The position numbers and the translations under genes are program-made. Under the pieces are notes generated by a model. The model saw nothing but the letters and a program-made list of their open reading frames with translations, searched no databases and was not told the DNA's origin. This document shows, in pieces, positions 47,401 through 59,512 of a stretch of DNA of 64,000 nt; position 1 is the stretch's first letter; the number at the start of each line of letters is the position of its first letter. The DNA is from Chaunax sp. Z400 (lineage: Eukaryota; Chordata; Actinopteri; Lophiiformes; Chaunacidae), in contig CM075184.1 of the NCBI GenBank assembly GCA_037577475.1, forward strand, positions 16,370,594-16,434,593. The letters are read 5' to 3'.

Positions 47401-49627
47401 CAAACACACCGACTCAGGGGCTTTAATAAAGATCTTGGTGCGTCCAAGCTGGAACTGATCCTGGTCCATGTTGACAGACCGCAAGAGATGAAGGACGCCT
47501 TGTTTCTCGTCTCCTCGCCATGTAGGCCAGGACTCTTTGGTCAAAATGGCGTACCTGAGGACCAGAAGGTACAGCAGAGATATAATATTTTAGAAAAGGA
47601 GCAGCTGGTGCTTTGGTTTGGAAGGGAGGATAATTTACATAATATGATAAAGTTTCTAATTTATGTTTAATTTTATGTTCTCCCAAATCTAATTCCAATA
47701 CCCAAACTCATGGTATCAACCAATCAGATGACAATTTTCTCTTAAACAAATAATCTGTAAACATCACTGTGTGAAACTCTTTGGAACTATTTTCAAGTGA
47801 GGTTCAGCAGTATGAGGCTGGGACCCACGATGCTAAATAAGGTCAGTATCACCTTAGATACCTATCAAAATAAATATGTCCTCACCGGTTGAGGAACTTC
47901 CTGAAGACTCTCCGGTAGGCGTAGCCAGCACGTCTCACCCGGATGTTTTCTTTCAGACCCAGATACTCCACTTGGTGTTTTACTCTTAAAACACAGAACC
48001 CAGAATTAACATTAAGATAAAATGACCAAACTTAATTGTTGTTTGACGTTTTCACCTAAAAAATGAATGAACAATTAATGAAATATGAAAATTGTACATT
48101 AATTCTATGTTGATTAAATGGAATATTATACTGGTGGATGTTTCGGCCAAACTGAGCTTCCTACGTAGGGTGGCTGAGCTCAGATTGAGACAGGGTGAGG
48201 AGCTCAGACATATGGTGTAGTGCTGCTGCTCATTCGCGTCAAAAGCAGCCAGTTGAGGTGGTTCGGGCATCTGGTTAGGATGCCTCCTGGGCGCCTCCCT
48301 TTGGAGGTTTTCCAGGCACATACATCTAGGAGGAGACGCTGGGGTAGACTCAGAATTCACTGGAGGGATTACAGATCTCATCTAGCTTTTGACTACCTCA
48401 GGATCGCTATGATGAGCTAGAAAGTGTTGCTGGGGAGAGGGACACCTGGAATACCCCACATAGCTTGTTGCTGCAGCAACCTGACACTGGATAAGTACAG
48501 TAGAAGCAAATGGATGGAAGTTGTAGTTTACCCATGATGTTTATCCCTCCTCTTCCATTCTTTAAAATCCAACCTTGTTTTATGAGGTTATGTGCTCTGT
48601 TTTTGACATTGTGAAGTTTTTATGTTGTATAATTATGAAAGAAGAATACAACTAATAGGGATCAAGTGGGTGAAGAAACCAGCAACAAGTGTCTATATCC
48701 AGAAAATAAATCTCATTTAATTTAAGTTATAACCACATCTAGGTCATGGAATGGATACTCACAGGTTATTGTATGCAAAATAGCTGTTTTTTTGCAAAGT
48801 TTTCCATCAAACAAAGACCTTAAGCACTCATCAGTCCACTCAGACTTCCTGTGAAAGCAGCAGTTCCGCTGCTAATTAATGAGCCACCCTGTGCCCCACT
48901 CACAACAGGAAGGTCAGAGGTTCCAAACAATACAGCAGCACTCTGCAGCTGAACACTAAATGCCCAAAACCTATGAACAGGCAAGAAAGAGTGGGACACA
49001 GAAAACAAAGGGAGAAAGGGAGGGGGTCTGACACATACAGTATCTCACATGGTTTGGGTCTTCAGATGGACGGAAATAGCCCCCCCCCCAAAAAGAGCAA
49101 AAAAAACAAACCAACAGGTGGTGGCAGAACAGATCAAAATTAAAAGTTTGGACTTAAGTCAAAAAGGGTTGTGAAAAATACTATTGGTCATAATGAATAA
49201 TATGTTAGCTGAATGTTATCCATTTTTTAAATAGTCAGTGTGTCGCCAGCAGCAGAGTTCGTTTTCAGAAATTAGTTTTCAAAAATATGCTAATAATACT
49301 GGAGATTTTAAGACTTTTACAAAAGCAAAAATATTCTTTTAAAAAATCAATATGACATACATTTTAATATAGAATAACATGTCACATAGAAGAGGACACT
49401 TTTTTTTTTAAAGGAATTAAAACTTTGGTGGATTTATGGTGAATGCTAGTCTCAAATTGGCTGCTCCAGCTCCGAACTTTCAAAAAATTTGTTCACCTGA
49501 AAGGTTCTCTCAAAAGTTAATCTCACACTTTGCTGTTAACTGGAGTAAATCATTTGATGAATATGTTGTTTTCAGAAATGTTTGATAAGTACAGGGTCTG
49601 GATGGTTAGCGACACTATAAATAAAAT

Positions 49628-49678
<51 letters not shown>

Positions 49679-52600
49679 GAGGACGACAGGAGACACAGTA
49701 GGTCAGCCTCTTACCGGCTCTCCTCCCAGTCTCTGGGCTTCTTGGTCTCGTTGGGTTTGATGCAGCGGATGTAGTGTGGAGTACATTTCATCAGCGTGCT
49801 CACCAGATCATTGGCTTGTTTCTTAAGGATGGAGTGAGAGCAAAGATCAAAAACTGGGGAAATGATAATGACGAGACTAATGATCATAATGATGTCAGAC
49901 TCATGAAAACACAAAATGACTAAATTACCATCAAATACTGACCGACTGGTGAAGCACAGCAAACACATGCCTTACCTCTTCAAAACCCTGTCCACACTCC
50001 CTGATAAGAGAGGAGATTAAAAACTGCACACTGCTGAACACACACCTTTATTTTGCTGCCTGCAGTTGTGGGTCGACCCTTCTTCTCAGCATTAAGGCTT
50101 TCTGAAAACAGTGTTCTGATGAAGGTGCTGTTAGAGGACAAAAGAGAGGAGAACTTGAATGAACAAAAACAAATCATGTTTCCCTATCTGCCAAAAACAA
50201 GAATGCAGTTAATGATTAAAGATCCAAGGACCTTTGACGAAGGTCGCTGGTTAAAATTCCTGAAGCTCATGGGAAGGTCTGAGTTAAGGCTGGGGAGGGG
50301 CGGGTGTTACAATGAGATGTGTGCACAATGTTCTTTGCACCTTTCTGTACAGCAAATCTCCCCACTGCTGTATATGTGCTGTATAATGTATGGTATTATT
50401 TCAAAACATGCTTGAGTATTTACTTTTGATTGACATTTGACCGTGTAAAAGGAAAAGGAATGCTTTAAAAATGAGATTAAACATCTCCTGAGAGAACACA
50501 GTTTAATCTAGGTTAAAAAACACCCAATCATAATTAAATTAAATGTATAATGCATGGCACTATCACAATGCCAATTTCACTAGCAGTCAGCTCTTCTTGC
50601 AGGTTAAGGTTCATATCCCTGTGTTCAATATGATTCTGCATTGGTTTATTCTGACACAGCCTACATCCAACCTTGTATTAGTTTTCTAGACCATTAAAAT
50701 ACACTCTGATTTACAAGGTTTCATCTTTGTCCCACTTTCCACCTCAATTGGTTTAACTTCCAGGCATTAGCGAGGGAAGGGGGGATGGGTTGGGGGAGCT
50801 GTTGGGGCTCCACCTTCCTTAGTGATGGGTGGCAATGTGACATCTTTGATAGAACAGTTAACCAGCATTGTTAACATCAGTAACAGATGCTTTTTTCCCC
50901 CTTTTTTTTAAAGCAACATTTGATGAGGCATTACGTTTTAGTGCAAATGTCGCAAATCATCACACATATGCTTTCTGCATACATCTAAAATCCAGAGAAA
51001 GAAACAAACATCTGGTAAGGTTGACATTAAATCTCTCACTTTCTCACAAAACCTGAATATATGGACATTAACAACATATGTTTGTCTCGTAAACTCAAGG
51101 AGTCACATTTTTTGTCAACTCTTTACCTTCAAATGTAAAGCTGTGGTGTTTATTAACAACATCATCATTAATACACGATAAAGTGATGCTGCAGGTCAGA
51201 ATGTAGCAGATACAGATATACAAACAGGAAAGGGAAGTGGAAATAACAGCTGTGGTTTGACAAACAATGTAATAATTTAGTAGTTCATCAATTTGTATTT
51301 TTGTTTCTTACTCAAATCTCAGATGATTGTGTTTCAGAAAGTCTCTTTACAATGGAAAAGTGTTACACCCACCTTTAAAGGAGCAGAGGCTCTCCTCCCA
51401 CAAGATCAAATGACGGCAACATTTTACTCAGAGCCGTAAAATAAAATGAATTATGACGTCGGGAAGGTTTTCTTAACTTATGAAAGGTTACCCATTCAAG
51501 AGAGTTATTGAGATTATCTCATGAATGAAGAGCACTTTTATTTAATAATCACTTTTGTGATCAGCACATCTGTCATTCAGGTTTGTTTGTTTTTTAACTC
51601 TGTTGGCTGTTCTTGATTTGAAAACTCACATAAAAATGTCGGGACTGTATTACATTTGAATGTACTGATGCTTTGCTTTGGTACTCTTTTTAATTCTATC
51701 ACCCTTCTGGCTTTCTCCCACATCAGTACTGTATTTATCTGGTTTTAAGCATCTAATACAAGCTATGGACACAGAAGAATGGACCAGCAGGTTGCGTGTA
51801 CAAATAGACCAGAAGTCTGCTAATACTGTCCAGCTGACAATACTGGCCTTTCTACTCTATTTAGCCTGGCTGCTCTGAGGAATGAGACTGCTTCCTTCCT
51901 TCTCAGGCTTCCTTTATGTGTGACTGTGCCAAACTCTTTCATCAATGTGTGTATATACGTTATCGTGACTGTATGTGATGTACACAGCAGCACATGTAAA
52001 GGTTTTCCAGCACGTGTCCGCATGGGATTTTGACATTACCTCCTTTCATGCCTCACAAAACACGCACACAAAGGGGACAAGCGGTGTCTGAGGCCTGCAG
52101 GGGTTTCACATCACAATGCAGGCTGTTTGCACAGATGGCCACTTTGACACAAAGAAAGCCCAAGAAACCAAAACACTGGGGGACAACAGTCCACAATGCA
52201 GCCCCATAGGGTGACTGAACATGTAAGGCCAGACTGGGTAGACCCTAGACAGCTGCCAGACGTGACTCAGGGCAGAGGGCACAATATCCCAGGCCCACAC
52301 ACTTCTGCTGCATCCCGCCAGAAACGAAACGTCACTCAGACGTGTTCAATTATAACCATATGCATCACAACAGAAAACCATGGGAATCCTCACCACATGT
52401 TGGCGCAATGTGCAAAAAGGAGTGACTTACATTTCACTGCTCTGCATCAACTCAATGAGGTCGGTAAAAAGGACGTCTCGGTTCCTCTCGCAGAAGCCCT
52501 CGGCGTCGTAGGACACCTGAAGCAGAAAAGGATCTGTTTAAGAGTCTGGACTGTTTGGAACCTGCAACAAAATCAAAGATGACTGACATTTTGGCAATGG

Positions 52601-55600
52601 CTTGTATTTAATGGGAAAAGAAAATTAAGGGTTGCAGATCCAAACTTCACGCCTACCAGGATTAGCTGCCTTATAAAACCAACAGTGGTTTAAAAGTGTA
52701 TAAATTGAACCGTGTTATTTCTGCCATACTGTAGGCTGAGACGGGAGGAATGTTTTGAGCCCCTCGAGTCTCTATGGCACGGCTCATTAAGCCTGCGGCA
52801 TGTGTGCCAGGCTGTGGCCACTGCATATCTGGAGAATGACATGGGACAACCTCGGCCCAGACAACCAGAAAAGAATATATCTTTACTGTCAACCATGGGG
52901 AAAATTAATTGAATTAATGCAAAAAAAAAGAAAAAAAGACAGTTGGTGAACTTCAATGGATAAACTTTTTAAAAAACATTTTTAGACACTGTTACATAAG
53001 AGGAAAGACTGTATGTATGAATAGATGAAAATAGAGAATGGGGTGTTAAAAAACTTAAAAGGACAAAGATGACATCAACTCCAGAATGAAAGTACCAGCT
53101 GCATTGCTGGTATTTATGACAGATCATATGTAAAAGTGGAAAGCAACAGCTCCACTGCCAATGCCATAAAAAATGACATTTTAATATCTTTCTATTTCCA
53201 GAAGTTGCTGTCAGCTCCCTACTGAGGACTGTCTGCATAACACCATCATTTTCAGTTTACACCACAGCAACGACAAGTGTATGGAGGTCGCTCTAAACCT
53301 TATGCTGAATGTCCCAATCTTTGTGTTTTGTAAAAAAAAAGGGATACAAGCATCAGTAAGTATAAAAAACACAAGTATGTCCAAACTTTAGTTGTTAGGG
53401 ATGCTTTGAATGAGCACTCTCAGAATGACCTTGCCAGCGTAATGGTGGATGATGAAGCCCTGGTTCCAGCTGTTGAAGTGTTCGTGGGAGTTGTTCTGTA
53501 CTCGGAGCTTCTGCAGCATGGTCTGATCAGCGCCCTCACCCACTGCATGCATAGTGGCGCACACATCATCCAGGATGCTCAAAATGCCAGGAGGATTCTT
53601 GGATGATAAGGAAAATATTTCAAACTCAACAATGCACTTACTTGCATGGATTTTATATAATCTGGAATATAATGAGAATTTTTTTAAAACTTTTTTTAAA
53701 AACTTTTTTCTCTTTGATTTGAATGTCCAATTGCAATATACACTCTAGGGGTTTATGTATTCAAGTTGGAACAATAATTTTATGTCATTTATCAAGCAAA
53801 AATGCAACAAAATGATAATAAAATGTCTTTTAAGATAGAAAATTTAATCTATGTAGGTTTTAGACAAAACAAGACATTTGAAGACATCACCTTGGGTGAT
53901 GTGATGGATATTTATTACTGTTTTCTGACACGACAGATACCAGATTTCCAGACAATTTCAATCAGCAATGACGATAACTGTTAGCTGCAGCCCAAACATT
54001 TACCATTAGAAGTTGCTGAAAATTCCGAACCTTGTGACATAATGAAATATTCTAGTAGGCTTACCTCACAAATCAAATTACATGCATAAAACTATGTCTT
54101 CGTATAAAAATATGGTTCCATATTTTCATAACTAAAGGAGATATGAAAGCTATAAAAGCTTTAAATGTTATTATCTATAATTTAAATCTCTGGAGCATCT
54201 TTAGGGTTTTCTCTCTCCAACACTGGTCCATTTTGCTCCGTTAGTTGATCAGTGGCCTCAGTTTACAAAGTGGAAACAGTGTCTCTAAACCAATGAACAC
54301 AAGCCTCTGTTAAAAAGGACACAAGTAAAGTTGTCACTGGATTATCTAAAGTGGGTCTGGAACTGCCAGGCACTGATACAGATCCCCTGTTCCTCTGGAG
54401 GCTTGTCTTAAAGCCCTTGTTGTAGATTTGATGAATTAGACCTCTCTGTGAGGCAGATAAATCAAATTAAGAGGCATGTCAGCACACGTGAGGGTATTAA
54501 GGAGCAAGTCATGGCAATGGAGCAGAAACTTGGTGGTAGCTTGGAACTTTTGTTACAATATGAGGAAAATGGAAGTAAAAAAGGTGTTTTTAGGTTCACG
54601 GTTCTGCTCTTAATTAAACTTTATTTATTACTTCCAGCAAGAAGATCTTTTTTTTAGTTTTTATTTAGTTTGCTATTCAGGTAGTTCTTTGAATTCTTTG
54701 AATTAGTTTTTCAACAAATAACAATAATAATATAAACAGCTTCTTAAATTCGAGTAACATTTTATTTAAAGTTTGAAATACTAGCATAAACTGTTTTTTT
54801 ATTGTTTGTCACTCTAAAGTCTTTATAACTGTAATGTTTTGTCTTGAATCCTCCAAGTTGTCTTATCCTGTCTTCATATTTATCTCTGCCACAGAGCTTA
54901 TGCTTTCATCGCTGTCTGTCTTATGTACTGTTAGTAATTTAGCAGAATATTGAGTCCTTAATGGATTTCGATAACATTTTGTAGAGGGGTGTTATAGGAG
55001 GGGATTAGATTTTGAGGCAGATCCGGATTAATTTGCAGAGCACCTTTACAGCTTTAATGGAGGAATACATTCTCCGAGTGTTCTTCTAGTTATAATTTGT
55101 AATTAAAGAAAAAAAAGTAATAACAATATTTTCTATGTTTACTTTGTTTTATATTTTTCTGTCTTTGCATGTTGAATGCATTCTAGTTGAATTTTCTGTT
55201 TCTGTTTTGCACATGACTGCACTGGTGTGTTTTGTGTATGTTGTTAATGACAGAGTAAAATTGAGCTCGATCAGATCAGAATTTGTTGACTATGCAGAAC
55301 AGGGAATTCTTAATGCATCTTGAATCCTTTCTAATGAACTATAAAACATAGCACATGTATTCAGCTGCAATTAAGATTATTTTACCTACTTACTTTTTTT
55401 CACTTCTTTTTGTTAATAAAACGTCAGAAAATGGTGGAGCCCAAGGTGGTGTCTTCAAATCAATTGTTTTGCCCAAAACTAAAACCTGAAGAGCTTGTAT
55501 TCAGTTACTATCACATAGCACATCCATACATCCTCACATTTCAGGAGACAGAACTAGAGAATATAAAAAATTTAGCTTGAAAAATAACTTTTCAAGGATT

Positions 55601-58600
55601 TGAAAAAGTTTCCGATGAATTTTCTGATGATCAACTAATTGATTCATCGACTAAATGTTTAAGCTCTGTCTATAACTGTTCATAATTATTTCCATTATGG
55701 TTTATTAACTTTGCTTTCGATGAGATCACAGACGATCTTGTTGTTGAAGTATTCAATCTGAGTCCACTTGATGCCCTCCTGCACATACTCCTCCTTCACA
55801 CAGAGACATGAACCAAGATTAAAGTCAGAATATTAAACATGAAATGAGGCTGGAAGTAAAAACAAAACAGTCCAACATATAGAAGAAAGTTGAGGAACTT
55901 TACCTGCTCTGCCTTTAGAGTCAGTTCAATGAAAATCTGCTGCAGTTTCTCATTCACAAAGTTGATGCAGAACTGTTCAAATCCATTTTTCTGATGAAGA
56001 GTCAACTTGGTTAATAAAATCCATGAAGAAGAAATGACATTTATCTTCATTTGAGAATGAATATCCTTTAACTTCTGGATTTTGGTGCTTGTTTGGAGTT
56101 GGAGTTACTAAAGGAAGTGACCCATTGTGTAAACTTCTGCCTCAGTCTTATGGTGGTCTGCAACTTCCTGTCTAATAACGCAGCCGACCTTCCCTTAATT
56201 GTGTATACAAAGACAAAACTTTCAAACTAAAAAAGAGACAGAGCTGATGGATATGTTTAGACACTATTAACAATGGATAATGTTATTTAGTGTCACAGTA
56301 CACACTAATAATATGTACTCAATAGTAGAAATCTAGGGCTCTAGCAAAGCAAAATAATCCAAAAACTCTTCAGTTTAGTTTGTCCAATCTTATCAACAAG
56401 TCCAATTTCAAAGTAAACAAAGTAATCAGATTAGAAAAGCATGGTGAGGTCTGCTGTCTCCATCAGGAGACGGAACTTAATCCACATACTTTATAAATTA
56501 GTCTTATCCTTTGTGTTCAATCTCTTTAAATGCTCAAACTTAATGCCTGTGAATCTAATTAATGTGTTGCTGCAGAGGAAAATTGTGTGTGTGTCAGCCT
56601 GTAAAACAGACAAAACACTTACTTGGAAAATTTCAAATCCATAAATGTCCAACACTCCGATATTAAACTCCTGTTGTTCTTTCACCATGGCTTTGTTGAT
56701 GGACTGAAAGCAAAGGAATGTGTTACCGAAAATAAATTATATTAAACATTATAACATGACTGATACTTATGAGGGTTTTGTATATAAAGATGTACTGAAC
56801 TCATGCAATCATGAGTTCAGAGACATGCAATCATACCTCCACCAGGAAGTCAAACACCCGTGAATGCAGGGCCTTGGAGAGGGCGTCCCGTGTGTAACAC
56901 GCCTGTTCCACGTTCAGAGTCACGTCAATGGACTCCACCGCATTTCCCCACTTGCTGTCCATCTTCCGGCTCGTCAGTTTCTCCTTCAGACGGTTCTGGT
57001 CGATTCCAAGCAGAAACGCAGGAAAGGCTAGAACTAATAAGACAGAAGAGAAAGGAGAGAAGAGGAGAGGGTATAAGAGTAAATAAAGACCATCTAGATC
57101 TAGACAATATACTATATATTCTACCCATGGCTCTCCTCTAGAGTTGAAACAGAATCATCAAGTATTTTTTCCCATAAGCAAAAATACCAAACATAGTTTC
57201 AGCTTTCAAAATGTGATGATTTCCTGTTTTCTTGTCTTAAGTAATGGTAAAGTGAATATCTTTGGATTTTGTGTTGGACAAAAGAAGGCATTTGGTGACA
57301 ACAAGTTTGGACACCAGGGAAACAGATTTCATAGATTAATAATAATCAATAATGAACAGACTTGTTAGCAGCATGTCATTAGTTAATGCTATAATGGTGC
57401 TATTTAATGTAGTTGTTGTGGTATTATGATACATTGAGAAATAATGCAGCATGTTAGTAATGGGTCCTGCTCTGAAACAACAGACACATTTCTATGAAAA
57501 CCACCATGCAGATCAACATGCAGGACTGCGTTCACTCAAAATGCTTTGTAGTGGTGCTCGGCTATGCAGAGTCACCTTGTGAACTGCATTAACTCTTCTC
57601 AATGGGTGATAAAGTCACACAAATCAAACCAAAAATCAAAAGAGCTTCTCCTGGCAATTACAATACAGGCGATTGTGGTGTAAAGCCACGAAGTTGAGGC
57701 AATTCTGTGGCTAAACCACTGAAGCAAAACATTCTTTTAAAGCAGATGAGCTTTGAATTATAGCTGAAAGCAACAGAAAAGAATAGTAACCCTAGAAAAC
57801 AAGTGTTAAGAACACCGCAGATCATTTGACCCCGACCTGGCATTGATATTCTCCCCTGAGAGCCCCTCCCTCCCTTATTAGAGTGACTCACTTCCCCTTA
57901 AAGGAAATGGCTCTCTCACTGCATCTGGGAATGCTTTCGACCACTGCAGTAGCTCCCCTTATGGGACATTAGGGTGTGACTGTCCATACGCCTGACTAAG
58001 TAATGAGGAAAAGTCTTTGTGTTAGTCAGGAAAAGCATTGATTGTATACAATGGCTTGGACACTGTCTTGTCAGGACAAGGGTTTGCAAAGCATCTGGCT
58101 TCAGGCACTGCGTGAGGTGTGACACATGCAACGATGTCATTCATTGATTCACTTCTGCAATATTGGCTTTGCTGACTTTGAATGAAAATGTTTGAATAAT
58201 TACATTTTTGATATTTGCAGGTTTACGTTCTGGTGTGCACTTTTTCTTCAGTCACAGTGGTGAAGCATTAAGAATGAAAGCAAACTTGCTTACAATGCTC
58301 AAAATATTTGTACACGTGGTCCCAACATTTCCTTCATCAAGAAATGACACACTGATTGTTGCTGCTAAGTATCTGTGAATTTGGCTGGTGACGTTTCAGA
58401 TGGGGAGCAGAGGTCTGAATATGTGCAACACACTGTAGTTAAAGCACAGAGTAAGTGAGACAGGAGGGAACAGGAAAGACAGAGATTATGGAGCACCGCT
58501 GTTACATCTGCACAGAACAGACCAGGGCTTTGTACACTGGCAACTCATCTGCATCACAGCATGAAAAGGATGGAGAAAGAAGAACAAAATGAGGCAGAAG

Positions 58601-59459
58601 AAGTAACTTTAGTCTCTGACAAAGTATGTCCAGATCTTCTACTGCAGTCAGTTGGCTGCAGGCCTGCATTAACACAATAAAACTTAAGGCAGTGAACGTG
58701 GTGAGAGAGAAATATCCATCAAAACCACACAGAAAGGGCAGATCAGGCCACTGTGGAAAGACATTCAGAAACACAAGAACACAGTGAAAAGAAGCAATTC
58801 ATCCGCAACCTGATCATCAGCGCCATTGTCTTTAACCACACAACCATAGAACAGTATCTGTGTCTTTTTAGCCACACTAGCAAAGTGAATCTATTGACGG
58901 CAATGTTGGTCATTAACCACTTTGGTCCAGCCTTAAATATCTTAGCAATGATTGTTAAGATTGCCATGGTTTTTGTCTTCATGCTCCGCTGAGGATGAAT
59001 CTTACTGACTTTGGTGATCTGGCTCTACCTCTAGGCCACTAGCAAACTTCTCACCTATCAGAAATATTTCAGCAACTAGCTATTTGATGGATTGGCACAA
59101 AATTGGGTGCAGACATTCGTGTTAACCAGAGGATGAATTATAAATAACAATCATAACTTTTTCATCTTGTGTCACTATCAGGTCATAGCTTATATGTGTC
59201 TAATTCTCTGTTTACCAGCCTCAGCTCTAATTTGTGGTTAATGCTAATTAACAAATAATTAACAAATGTTAGCATAAAAACCAGCTAAACTGCGATGGTG
59301 AACATGGTAAACACAACACCTGCTAAACACTACACATGCATGTTAGCATGGTGGCATCAGCATTTAGCGCAAAGTGCTGCTTTGGCCTTAGACATAGACA
59401 AGAAGGTATTGAAGTTGTCCCTACTAATTGCCATGCATCTGAGAAAAAGTTCAATTTAA

Positions 59460-59512
<53 letters not shown>

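Larger units (their letters stand above)
47985..49714 (-). other. myo1e: myo1e intron (48.0-49.7 kb)
   Basis: A 1.73-kb intron holding a LINE 3'-end fragment (48.13-48.52 kb) and a second LINE-type tail ending in a long (TTA)n near the right side. Confidence 0.6.
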
